Shown here piece after piece: positions 1 through 9,319 of a DNA stretch of 39,658 bases. Positions within the stretch are counted from its first letter, which is position 1, and each line of letters begins with the position of its first letter. Position numbers and translations under genes: made by a program. The notes beneath the pieces were generated by a model that saw nothing but the letters and a program-made list of their open reading frames with translations, ran no database searches and had not been told where the DNA came from. Source of the stretch: Deltaproteobacteria bacterium (lineage in GTDB: Bacteria > Desulfobacterota > Binatia > UTPRO1); contig JADLHM010000143.1 in the NCBI GenBank assembly GCA_020848745.1, forward strand, positions 1-39,658, read 5' to 3'.

Positions 1-1
1 C

Positions 2-790
2 CACAAGCACCCGATCGAGGAGCGGCTCGGCTACGAGTTTCGCAACCACGACCTCCTCGACACCGCGCTCACCCATCGCTCCTTCTCGGCGACCCGCGGC
101 GCCCGCAACAACGAGAAGCTCGAGTTCCTCGGCGACGCGGTCCTGGAGCTCGCCGTCAGCGACCTCCTCATGAAGCACTCGCCGCAGCACCACGAAGGCG
201 AGCTCTCGAAGCTCCGCGCCTCGCTGGTGAACGCGCGCATCCTCGCCCAGAAAGCCGCCGCCCTCGGGCTCGGCGAGTTGCTCAAGCTCGGCAAGGGCGA
301 GGAGAAGTCGGGCGGCCGCAGCAAGGAGTCGATCCTCGCCGCCGCCTTCGAAGCCCTGATCGGCGCCATCTACCTCGACCGCGGGTTCGTCACCACGAGG
401 CGCATCCTCGCGCGGCAGTTCGCAAGCGACATCCGGTCGCGCAGCCCGAGCGCCGTCGAGGACTGCAAGACCCGGCTCCAGGAAATCACCCAGAAGCTCT
501 TCAAAGCGACGCCGACCTACACGCTCGTCATGGAGACGGGGCCGGATCACGCGAAGCATTTCGTCAGTCAGATCTCGGTCGGCACCCGCACCTTCGGCCG
601 CGGCGAAGGCCGCACCAAGAAGAGCGCGGAGCAAGCGGCTGCCATGGAGGCCTTGGAGGCGCTGCGCGCGGAAGCGCAGACGGTCGTGCCCCGGCGGGCG
701 AACGTAAGCGAGACGGGAGGACGCGCGGGCGATGACGGCGCCGGCACGTCACGAGCGGCATCGTCCTCCGGAACGAGAGGTCAGCGATGA
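2..790 (+). CDS. rnc: Ribonuclease III, 5' end missing
   Basis: RNase III cleaves double-stranded RNA, chiefly rRNA precursors, as a cytoplasmic homodimer. The frame is open from base 2 with no start, so perhaps 6-15 N-terminal residues lie outside the window. The family signature NEKLEFLGDAVLEL is complete and carries the Glu and Asp of the catalytic site. A second acidic cluster follows in AAAFEALIGAIYLDRGF. The C-terminal half is a double-stranded RNA-binding domain (DCKTRLQEITQK ... RTKKSAEQAAAMEAL). About 35 extra low-complexity residues rich in Arg, Gly, Ser and Ala follow the dsRBD. The TGA at 788-790 overlaps the ATG of the next gene (ATGA), and era and der follow, a common rnc-era arrangement. 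Identification is very secure. Confidence 0.96.
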   Translation, partial: HKHPIEERLGYEFRNHDLLDTALTHRSFSATRGARNNEKLEFLGDAVLELAVSDLLMKHSPQHHEGELSKLRASLVNARILAQKAAALGLGELLKLGKGEEKSGGRSKESILAAAFEALIGAIYLDRGFVTTRRILARQFASDIRSRSPSAVEDCKTRLQEITQKLFKATPTYTLVMETGPDHAKHFVSQISVGTRTFGRGEGRTKKSAEQAAAMEALEALRAEAQTVVPRRANVSETGGRAGDDGAGTSRAASSSGTRGQR

Positions 791-1926
791 TTCCTGTTCC
801 CGCGATCCGTGTCCGGCAGTTCGGCGTCGACTTCTACCAGGCCGTCCTCACCGGCACCGACGTGCAGAAGCTCGTCCGCTTCGAGGTGCTCTCCTACGAC
901 GCCGGCGTCGTCGACGCCGGGATGTCCCAGGGGAAAGGCAAGAAGAAGCGAGCCGCCGCCATCAATTGGGAGCTGCTCGAGAAGCGCATCGCGCGGAGCG
1001 CCGAGGCCTACCAGCGCCCCGTCATCCGGAAGAAGATCGTCGAGCTGATCGAGTACTACAACCAGTGCGCCGAAGCGGGGAACCTGCCCGCCATCCCCGG
1101 CGCCGTGCTCCTCGTCTCCGAGAAACGGCTCGATTTCAACGCGCTCGGCGGGAACCGCGCCCTCGGCATCCTCCACGTCCCGACCGAGGCGGGCATGCTG
1201 CGCGCCCTCGACGGCCAGCACCGCCTGCTCGCGCTGCACCAGCTCGCCGAGACGCGGCCGATCGGCGACGTCCAGGTGCCGGCGGTCATCTTCGACCGGC
1301 TCGCGCCCGACCAGGCCGTCGAGATGTTCGTCACCATCAACGCCAAGCATACGAAGCTGAACCCGTCGCACCTGATCAGCCTCGCGGGTCGGCGGCTCTA
1401 TCCCGACAAGACCCTCGCGACCAGCCACGACATCATCCGCGCGCTCTCCGAGGACGCGGGCTCGCCGCTCCACGGCGAGATCAAGCTCTTCGGGGTCGGC
1501 AAAGGCCGGGTCGCACAGGCGCCGCTCGCCGAGGAGCTCAAGAACATCTTCACCTCGGTGCAGGCGCTCGGCGGCCGCGACGCCGACCGCTTCCTCGATC
1601 ACGCCAAGCGCTTCTTCCTGAACTACTTCAAGCAGATCTCGCACGTCTTCGCGGCGGCGTGGCACGGCCGCAAGTACTCGATCAAGACCGGTATGGCGCT
1701 GCGGGCCTTCCTGCGTGTCGTGCCGGACGTGATCGCGGCCGTGAAGGCGAATCGCCGTGACCCGGCCGACGCCAACGCGATCCGCGAGGTCATCGCGCCC
1801 TGGGGCGAGACGATCGGCGACTCGCGCTTCGAGACCGAAGCCGAGTGGCGCCAGAAGCTCGCCGGCGGGACGAGCAGCACCGTCGACCAGCTCGCGCGCG
1901 AGCTGCGAGGAGCCTTGCGGCGTTGA
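787..1926 (+). CDS. DGQHR-domain (DndB-like) protein
   Basis: A 379-residue protein with the exact motif DGQHR at residues 142-146. This is followed by FVTIN (181-185) and a KLNPSHL stretch, the pattern of the DGQHR family, which includes DndB of DNA phosphorothioation systems and many stand-alone proteins with a ParB/sulfiredoxin-like fold. DndB is known as a regulator of dnd genes, but the biochemical role of most family members is unknown. The ATG overlaps the rnc stop (ATGA), and its own TGA overlaps the TTG start of era (TTGA), so translation is probably coupled on both sides. No dndA, C, D or E homologue occurs in the window. A Lys-rich patch (residues 50-55) precedes a helical N-terminal region. 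No signal peptide or membrane segment is seen. Family membership is well supported; the function is unknown. Confidence 0.85.
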   Translation: MIPVPAIRVRQFGVDFYQAVLTGTDVQKLVRFEVLSYDAGVVDAGMSQGKGKKKRAAAINWELLEKRIARSAEAYQRPVIRKKIVELIEYYNQCAEAGNLPAIPGAVLLVSEKRLDFNALGGNRALGILHVPTEAGMLRALDGQHRLLALHQLAETRPIGDVQVPAVIFDRLAPDQAVEMFVTINAKHTKLNPSHLISLAGRRLYPDKTLATSHDIIRALSEDAGSPLHGEIKLFGVGKGRVAQAPLAEELKNIFTSVQALGGRDADRFLDHAKRFFLNYFKQISHVFAAAWHGRKYSIKTGMALRAFLRVVPDVIAAVKANRRDPADANAIREVIAPWGETIGDSRFETEAEWRQKLAGGTSSTVDQLARELRGALRR

Positions 1927-2822
1927 GCGACCCTGCACCACGGGACCACCGGGCGGGCTTCATCGCGCTCGTCGGACGTCCGAACGTCGGGAAGTCCACG
2001 TTGTTGAACCAGGTCGTCGGCACGACGCTCGCCGCCGTCGCCAACAAGCCGCAGACGACCCGGAACCGGATCGTCGGCATCCTGAACCGCCCGCGGGCGC
2101 AGCTCGTCTTCGTGGACACGCCCGGCATCCACCACGCGAAGACGCCGATGAACGCCCGCCTCGTCACCACCGCGCGCCAGGCGCTCGGCGATGCCGACGT
2201 GGTCGTGCTCGTCCTCGATGCCTCGGCCGGAATCACCGGGGCCGACCGCCACGTCGCCGGCGACGTCCAGGGACGGCCCCACACGGTGATCGCGCTCACC
2301 AAGATCGATCTCGTCTCCAAGAGCGCGCTCCTCCCGGCGTGCACGGACGCTCAGGCCCTCCTGTCGAACGCCGAGCTCGTCCCGGTGAGCGGCAAGACCG
2401 GCGACAACGTGGAGCGCCTGTGCGAGGTGCTGACGGCGAAGCTCCCCGTCGGGCCGCCGCTCTACCCGCCGGATCAGGTCACCGAGCAGAGCGAGCGCTT
2501 CCTCGCCGCCGAAATCGTCCGCGAGAAGGTCATCGCCCAGACGCGCGACGAGGTGCCTTACACGACGGCCGTCGTCGTCGAGGCGTTCCGGGAAGAGCCC
2601 GGCCGCAACCTCGTCGTCGTCACCGCCAGCATCATCGTCGAACGCGACAGCCAGAAGGGGATCATCATCGGCGAGCGCGGCCAGCGCGTCCGCGACATCG
2701 GCAGAGCCGCGCGCCTCTCGCTGGAGCAGTGCTTCGGCTGCCGGATCTACCTCGAGCTGCACGTGAAGGTGGTACCGGAGTGGAGCAAGAACCCGAGGAT
2801 GCTCGGTGAGCTCGGGATCTGA
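1923..2822 (+). CDS. era: GTPase Era
   Basis: Era is an essential GTPase that binds the 3' end of 16S rRNA and helps mature the 30S subunit. The protein has G1 GRPNVGKST near residue 19, G3 DTPG (FVDTPGIHH) and G4 TKID (ALTKIDLV). The C-terminal KH RNA-binding domain contains the typical KGIIIGERGQRVRDIG stretch and the Era-like ending LHVKVVPEWSKN. I chose the TTG at 1923 because it gives 299 residues, the normal Era length, and begins just before the G domain. The frame is open further upstream, but that part lies inside the previous gene. The TTG shares bases with the preceding TGA. The rnc-DGQHR-era order suggests one transcript. Confidence 0.95.
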   Translation: MSDPAPRDHRAGFIALVGRPNVGKSTLLNQVVGTTLAAVANKPQTTRNRIVGILNRPRAQLVFVDTPGIHHAKTPMNARLVTTARQALGDADVVVLVLDASAGITGADRHVAGDVQGRPHTVIALTKIDLVSKSALLPACTDAQALLSNAELVPVSGKTGDNVERLCEVLTAKLPVGPPLYPPDQVTEQSERFLAAEIVREKVIAQTRDEVPYTTAVVVEAFREEPGRNLVVVTASIIVERDSQKGIIIGERGQRVRDIGRAARLSLEQCFGCRIYLELHVKVVPEWSKNPRMLGELGI

Positions 2823-2843
2823 CGCGCGCGCAGAGGGTCCGCG

Positions 2844-4472
2844 ATGAAGGGACGGGGACGCCTCGATTCCGCGAAGCACGCGACCGAGCGGAAGCGCGAG
2901 CGGCGCCGAGGCGGGAAGCCACGGGCCGCGACGCCTCGGCCGCCGAAGGCTCCGCGCTCGCCCGGGGCATCCGTGCCGCGGCCGCGGCGCGACGCCGACG
3001 GCGCGCCACGGAATGGCCGCGCCGCGCGGACGGCGCCCGGCGGGGCGGGGTCGGAACAGCGGCCGCCGCGCGCTCCGCGTCCCGAGCGCGCTCCGCGGCG
3101 CGAGATCGCGCCCGGCAGCGTCGAGGCGCAGGCGCTCCCGCGGGTCGTGCTCGCGGGCCGCCCCAACGCCGGGAAGTCGTCGCTCTTCAATCGTCTCCTC
3201 CGCCGCAGGAAGGCCGTCGTCGACCCGACGCCGGGGGTCACGCGCGACGTCGTCGAGGCCGTCGCCACTTTCGGCGACCGCGCCGTGCTGCTCGTCGACA
3301 CCGGAGGCTTCGAGGGCGACCACCGCACCGCCGCCGTCGCCACGCCGAGCGCGGATCGCCTCGACCGGGCCGTCCGCGACACGAGCCTCTCCGCGGTCGA
3401 GCACGCGGCCCTCGTCGTCTACGTACTCGACGGCAAGTCCGGGCTTTCCGCCGCCGACGAGGCGGCCGCCGCCGAGCTCCGCCGGCGGAGCGTTCCGGTG
3501 CTCTTCGTCGTCAACAAGCTCGACTCGCCGGGCCGGCTCGCGCAGGGCTCGGAGTTCTACCGGCTCGGGGCCGACGAGCTGATCCCCGTCTCCGCCGCGC
3601 ACGGCCACGGCATCCCGGAGCTCGTCGATCGCATCCTCGCGGCGACCCCGGTCGCGTCCGTGGACGGAGAGACGGGCGCCGCCGTCGACGCCATCCGCGT
3701 CGCGATCATCGGCCGGCCGAACGCGGGCAAGTCGTCGCTCGTGAACCGCCTCCTCGGCTACGAGCGCGCCATCGTCGACGCCACCGCCGGGACCACGCGC
3801 GACGCGCTCGACACGTTGCTCGACGTGGGCGGCACGCGCTACGTGCTCGTCGACACCGCGGGCATCCGCCGCCGCAGCAAGGTCCACGACCCGCTCGAGC
3901 GCTCGTCGGTCGGGAGCGCCATCAAGGCGCTCGGCCGCGCCGACGTGGCCGTGTTGGTGATCGATGCCGTCGAAGGGCTCACCACCCAGGACCAGAGGCT
4001 CGCCGCGCTGGCGTGGAACGAGGGCCGGGGGCTCGTCCTCGTCGTCAACAAGTGGGACCTCCGCCGCGACGAGAAGCCCAAAGCCTACCTCGAGAACCTC
4101 GCGCGCCTCATGCCGACGCTCGAGGGCTTCCCGATGCTGACGATCTCCGCCAGGACCGGCGCCGGCGTCGAGACGGTGCTGCCGGCAGTGAAGCGCGTCG
4201 CCGCGGCGCACGCGGCCGAGCTCCAGACCGCGCGCCTCAACCAGGTGCTGATGGAGGCGTTCCGGGCGAAAGAGGCGCCGGCGGTGCGGGGACGCCGCCC
4301 ACGCATCTACTATGCGACCCAGGTGGGACGCCGACCCCCGACGGTCGTCGTCTTTTCCAGTATCCCCGCAAGCATCCATCCGAGCTACCATCGCTACCTT
4401 TCGAACCAGATCGCGAGCGCGTTCCGTTTGAAGGGCACCCCCCTCCGCGTGAGCTTCCGGGCTCGGCACTGA
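2844..4472 (+). CDS. der: GTPase Der (EngA), with long basic N-terminal extension
   Basis: Der is a double-GTPase needed for 50S subunit assembly. Two G domains are visible. The first has GRPNAGKSS near residue 107, DTGGF and NKLD. The second has GRPNAGKSS near residue 290, DTAGI and NKWD. A C-terminal KH-like domain ends in GTPLRVSFRARH. Both P-loops have NAGKS where NVGKS is usual, an accepted variation. At 542 residues the protein is roughly 90-100 longer than most Der proteins. The excess is an Arg/Pro/Ala/Gly-rich, apparently disordered N-terminus. An AGAGGG-like Shine-Dalgarno site six bases before the ATG at 2844 supports the long form. A GTG at 2973 would remove about 43 residues of the extension. 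It lies 21 bases after era. Confidence 0.95.
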   Translation: MKGRGRLDSAKHATERKRERRRGGKPRAATPRPPKAPRSPGASVPRPRRDADGAPRNGRAARTAPGGAGSEQRPPRAPRPERAPRREIAPGSVEAQALPRVVLAGRPNAGKSSLFNRLLRRRKAVVDPTPGVTRDVVEAVATFGDRAVLLVDTGGFEGDHRTAAVATPSADRLDRAVRDTSLSAVEHAALVVYVLDGKSGLSAADEAAAAELRRRSVPVLFVVNKLDSPGRLAQGSEFYRLGADELIPVSAAHGHGIPELVDRILAATPVASVDGETGAAVDAIRVAIIGRPNAGKSSLVNRLLGYERAIVDATAGTTRDALDTLLDVGGTRYVLVDTAGIRRRSKVHDPLERSSVGSAIKALGRADVAVLVIDAVEGLTTQDQRLAALAWNEGRGLVLVVNKWDLRRDEKPKAYLENLARLMPTLEGFPMLTISARTGAGVETVLPAVKRVAAAHAAELQTARLNQVLMEAFRAKEAPAVRGRRPRIYYATQVGRRPPTVVVFSSIPASIHPSYHRYLSNQIASAFRLKGTPLRVSFRARH

Positions 4473-4483
4473 CCTCGTCGTCC

Positions 4484-5398
4484 ATGGCGTTCCGCGACAC
4501 GCTCACCCGCGCCGACCCGTCCGACGACCGCCCGGCCGCCGCTGTCGCCGCTCGCTCGTTCGTCGCAGTCGCGCGGGCGCTCCGCACCGCGGCGACCCGC
4601 TTCTACGCCGACGGCTGCCCGACGCTCGCCGCCGCGATCTCGTTCTACGCGCTGCTCTCGCTGATCCCGGTCCTCTTTCTCGTGATCGCGGTCGCCGGGT
4701 ACGTGATCGGCTCGTCGCAGGACACGTACGGCGCCGTCCTCCGGTGGGTGCGCGAGTTCATCCCGCACCTGAGCGACGACTTCACCCGCAACCTCGAATG
4801 GGTCGTGCAGAACCGCGGCCGCCTTTCGTGGCTCGGACTCGGCGCCCTGGTCATCGCGGCGAGCCTCGTCTTCCAGGCGATCGAGTTCGCGCTCGACCGC
4901 GTCTTCACCGTCGGCCGCCGGCGCGGCTTCTGGCGCTCGCGCCTCCTCTCCCTGTGCGTCGTCGTCGGCATGGGGCTCGTCATGCTCTTCTCGTTCTACG
5001 TCGGCCTGTTGATCCACGCGCTCCGCGCCGACCCGACCCTCGCGCCGCTCGGCCACGACCTCCTCGTACCGCTCGCCAGGGGGCTGCGGGTCCAGTACCT
5101 CACGTCGGTCGCCCTCGTCGTCGGCGCTTTCACGCTCTCGCTGCGCGTCTTCCCGCACGCCTACGTCGGCTGGCGGGAGGCGTTCACCGGCGGCTGCATC
5201 GGCGCCGGACTCTGGGAGGTCGGACGGCGCATCTTCCTCTGGTACCTGGCGAATCTCGCGCAGTTCTACGTCGTGTACGGCTCGCTCGGCGCGCTCGTCG
5301 CCGTGATGGTGTGGATCTACATGTCGGCGACGATCTTCCTCTACGCGGCCGAGGTCGTCGTCGCGCTGCAACGCGCCGAGCACGCGGCCGCCGCGTGA
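4484..5398 (+). CDS. YihY/BrkB-family inner membrane protein
   Basis: A 304-residue polytopic membrane protein of the YihY/BrkB family (once mis-annotated as RNase BN). The signature region ADGCPTLAAAISFYALLSLIPVLF starts near residue 43. About six hydrophobic segments follow, and the typical YGSLGALVAVMVWIYMSA stretch lies near the C-terminus. The role of the family is unsettled; transport or envelope functions have been proposed. The ATG at 4484 lies 11 bases after der and is preferred because the longer open frame runs through der. It lacks a strong Shine-Dalgarno site, so it may depend on read-through from der. It ends 43 bases before a gene on the opposite strand. Confidence 0.88.
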   Translation: MAFRDTLTRADPSDDRPAAAVAARSFVAVARALRTAATRFYADGCPTLAAAISFYALLSLIPVLFLVIAVAGYVIGSSQDTYGAVLRWVREFIPHLSDDFTRNLEWVVQNRGRLSWLGLGALVIAASLVFQAIEFALDRVFTVGRRRGFWRSRLLSLCVVVGMGLVMLFSFYVGLLIHALRADPTLAPLGHDLLVPLARGLRVQYLTSVALVVGAFTLSLRVFPHAYVGWREAFTGGCIGAGLWEVGRRIFLWYLANLAQFYVVYGSLGALVAVMVWIYMSATIFLYAAEVVVALQRAEHAAAA

Positions 5399-5441
5399 TC
5401 GCCGTTCGCGTCGTGATCTCCGTTCGCGTGCGGCGGGACGC

Positions 5442-5960
5442 TCAAGCGATGCCCGCGGCCCGGTACTCGGCGGCATAGCCGACGTAATGCGCCGCCGACG
5501 CGCGGAGCGACGCGCGCTCGTCCGCGCGGAGCTCGCGCACGACGCGCGCCGGGTTGCCGAGCACGAGCCGTCCGGGCGGCACCTTCGTCCCCGGCGTCAC
5601 GAGCGCCCCCGCGCCGACCAGGCAGTCGGCCCCGATCTCGACCCCGTCGAGCACGATCGCCCCCATCCCGACGAGGACGCGGTGGCCGAGCACGCAGCCG
5701 TGGACGATCGCGCGATGGCCGACCGTGACGTCGTCGCCGATCGTCACGTCGTGCGCGCCGCCGACGACGTGCACCGTCACGTGGTCCTGGAGATTCGTCC
5801 GCGAGCCGATCCGGATCGGCCCGATGTCGCCGCGCACCACCGTGTGGAACCAGAGGCTCGACTCGGGCCCGACGATCACGTCGCCGATCACGACGGCGCT
5901 CGCGGCGACGAAGGCCGTCGGGTCGATGCGGGGGGACACGTCGCGGAACGTGGTGATCAT
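5442..5960 (-). CDS. Gamma-carbonic-anhydrase-family hexapeptide protein
   Basis: A left-handed beta-helix protein of the gamma-CA / YrdA / PaaY family. Hexapeptide turns (IGDVIVGPESSLW, IGSRTNLQDHV, IGDDVTVGHRAIVHG, VLVGMGAIVLDGVEIG) cover most of its length. The three metal-ligand histidines expected in the family are present as H64, H82 and H87, with the 5-residue spacing of the last pair kept. Carbonic anhydrase activity is proven for only some members; others bind metal without known activity. The ATG at 5960 gives 172 residues starting MITTFRDVSPRID, close to the usual start. An in-frame ATG at 5999 would add 13 residues unlike the family. It converges with the YihY gene. Confidence 0.88.
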   Translation of the reverse strand: MITTFRDVSPRIDPTAFVAASAVVIGDVIVGPESSLWFHTVVRGDIGPIRIGSRTNLQDHVTVHVVGGAHDVTIGDDVTVGHRAIVHGCVLGHRVLVGMGAIVLDGVEIGADCLVGAGALVTPGTKVPPGRLVLGNPARVVRELRADERASLRASAAHYVGYAAEYRAAGIA

Positions 5961-6102
5961 GCTGCCGCGCTGCGTATCACGAGCCGCGGGCCGTCCCAAT
6001 GTTCGCGCCGGCGCTCGGCGCGGCCCGCGCGCTTGTCAGTGCGGGAGACCCTTGTTAGGAAGGGACATGGAAGTCCTCTCCGCCGTTCCCCCACCGCCTC
6101 GA

Positions 6103-6134
6103 AGCCCCGAACGCCCTCGCACGCGCCCGGGGCT
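6103..6134 (+). terminator. Hairpin before guaB (terminator or attenuator candidate)
   Basis: AGCCCCG (6103-6109) and CGGGGCT (6128-6134) pair perfectly around an 18-base loop. They are followed by TTTCGTGTTTCTC, a loose T-rich tract. The hairpin lies 56 bases before the guaB ATG, on the coding side, and no + strand gene ends just upstream. That position fits a leader attenuator better than a plain terminator. The long loop and broken T tract keep this uncertain. Confidence 0.35.
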
Positions 6135-6190
6135 TTCGTGTTTCTCGGGTCTCGGCTCGGCCGCGTTGCCCCCCGCCCACGGAGGTCGCC

Positions 6191-7651
6191 ATGGATTGGC
6201 GTGAGCTCGAGGAGGGCCTCACCTTCGACGACGTGCTCTTGGTGCCCGCCGAGAGCGAGATCATCCCGAAGGACGCGATCGTCACGACCAAGCTCTCGCG
6301 CCACATCACGCTGAACATCCCGCTCGCGTCGGCCGCCATGGACACGGTCACCGAGTCGCGGATGGCGATCAGCATGGCGCAGGAGGGCGGCATCGGCTTC
6401 GTCCACCGCAACATGCCGGTCGAAGTACAGGCACGCGAGGTCGAGAAGGTGAAGAAGTCGGAGAGCGGCATGATCGCCGACCCCGTCACCGTCCACCCCG
6501 ACCAGCGCATCGCCGACGCCCTCGAGGTAATGAAGCAGTTCTCGATTTCCGGCCTGCCGGTCACGCGCGACGGCCGCCTGGTCGGCATCCTCACGCACCG
6601 CGACCTTCGCTTCGAGAAGCGGCTCGACCGTCCCGTCTCGGAGGTCATGACGAAAGACAACCTCGTCACCGCGAAGCCGGGTATCTCGCTCGAGCAGGCG
6701 AAGGAGATCCTGCACGCGAACCGCATCGAGAAGCTGCTCGTCGTCGACGACGAGCTCCGATTGCGCGGCCTCATCACCGTGAAGGACATCCAGAAGACGA
6801 CCGATTACCCGAACGCCTGCAAGGACGGGCGCGGCCGGCTGCGGGTCGGCGGCGCGGTCGGCGTCGGACCGGACCGGGAAGCGCGCGTCGAGGCGCTGGT
6901 CCGCGCCGGGGTCGACGTGCTGGCGGTCGACACGGCCCACGGCCACTCGAGAAACGTCCTCGACACCGTGCGTGAGGTCAAACGCCAGTGGCCCGACGTG
7001 GACGTCGTCGCCGGCAACGTCGGCACGGAAGAGGGCGCCCGCGCCCTCGTGAAGGCCGGCGCCGACGGCGTGAAGGTCGGCATGGGTGTCGGCTCGATCT
7101 GCACGACCCGCATCATCTCCGGCGTCGGCATGCCGCAGCTCACGGCCGTGCTCGGCGCCGCGCGCGCCGTCAAGGGCACCGACGTCCCCGTCATCGCCGA
7201 CGGCGGCGTGCGTTTCTCGGGCGACATCACGAAAGCGATCGCCGCCGGCGCCCACGCCATCATGATCGGCAGCCTCTTCGCCGGCACCGAGGAGAGCCCC
7301 GGCGAGACGATCCTCTTTCAGGGCCGCACCTACAAGCTCTATCGCGGCATGGGCTCGATCGAGGCGATGAAGGAGGGGAGTCGAGACCGCTACTTCCAGG
7401 GCGACGAGCCCGACATGAAGCTCGTCCCGGAAGGCATCGAGGGCCGTGTCTCCTACAAAGGGAGCCTCGCCTTCAACATCCATCAGCTCGTCGGCGGCCT
7501 GAAGGCCGGCATGGGCTACTGCGGTTGCCGCACGCTCGACGATCTCCGCACCAAGACGCGGTTCATGAAGATCAGCTCCGCGGGCATGCGCGAGAGCCAC
7601 GCCCACGACGTGGTGATCACCAAGGAAGCACCGAACTACCGACTCGAATAG
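6191..7651 (+). CDS. guaB: Inosine-5'-monophosphate dehydrogenase
   Basis: It oxidises IMP to XMP with NAD+, the committed step of GMP synthesis. The 486-residue length is standard. The N-terminus [13 protein letters not shown] starts the TIM barrel. Two CBS domains are inserted at about residues 93-205 ([20 protein letters not shown] and [13 protein letters not shown]). The catalytic loop GVGSICTTR carries Cys304. The substrate and flap region [10 protein letters not shown] is present. A GGAGG Shine-Dalgarno site lies five bases before the ATG. It is followed after 51 bases by guaA, giving the classic guaBA order that converts IMP to GMP. Confidence 0.97.
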   Translation: MDWRELEEGLTFDDVLLVPAESEIIPKDAIVTTKLSRHITLNIPLASAAMDTVTESRMAISMAQEGGIGFVHRNMPVEVQAREVEKVKKSESGMIADPVTVHPDQRIADALEVMKQFSISGLPVTRDGRLVGILTHRDLRFEKRLDRPVSEVMTKDNLVTAKPGISLEQAKEILHANRIEKLLVVDDELRLRGLITVKDIQKTTDYPNACKDGRGRLRVGGAVGVGPDREARVEALVRAGVDVLAVDTAHGHSRNVLDTVREVKRQWPDVDVVAGNVGTEEGARALVKAGADGVKVGMGVGSICTTRIISGVGMPQLTAVLGAARAVKGTDVPVIADGGVRFSGDITKAIAAGAHAIMIGSLFAGTEESPGETILFQGRTYKLYRGMGSIEAMKEGSRDRYFQGDEPDMKLVPEGIEGRVSYKGSLAFNIHQLVGGLKAGMGYCGCRTLDDLRTKTRFMKISSAGMRESHAHDVVITKEAPNYRLE

Positions 7652-7702
7652 GCGCGAGGATCGCGGCGCTGGCGCCGCGTCTATCACAGCGGCGGGGGGC
7701 GC

Positions 7703-9238
<1,536 letters not shown>

Positions 9239-9319
9239 CGAGTCGTTTCAGAAACGGCCGCCCGACGCGCAAACTCGGTGACGCTCTCCCTTTCGATCGT
9301 CCATCTCGCTATACGGAGC

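Noticed and set aside
787-1926. Complete DNA phosphorothioation (dnd) or related defence system
   Set aside because: Only the DGQHR protein is present; no dndA/C/D/E, restriction or helicase genes occur nearby.
1623-4469. Very long open frame on the minus strand opposite era and der
   Set aside because: Composition is typical of antisense shadows in high-G+C DNA (Arg, Asp, Ala and Val runs), with no family motif. The + strand genes are unmistakable.
9244-9256. CGTTTCAGAAACG palindrome after guaA as a terminator
   Set aside because: A one-base loop and no T tract; it cannot form a normal terminator hairpin and is short enough to be chance.
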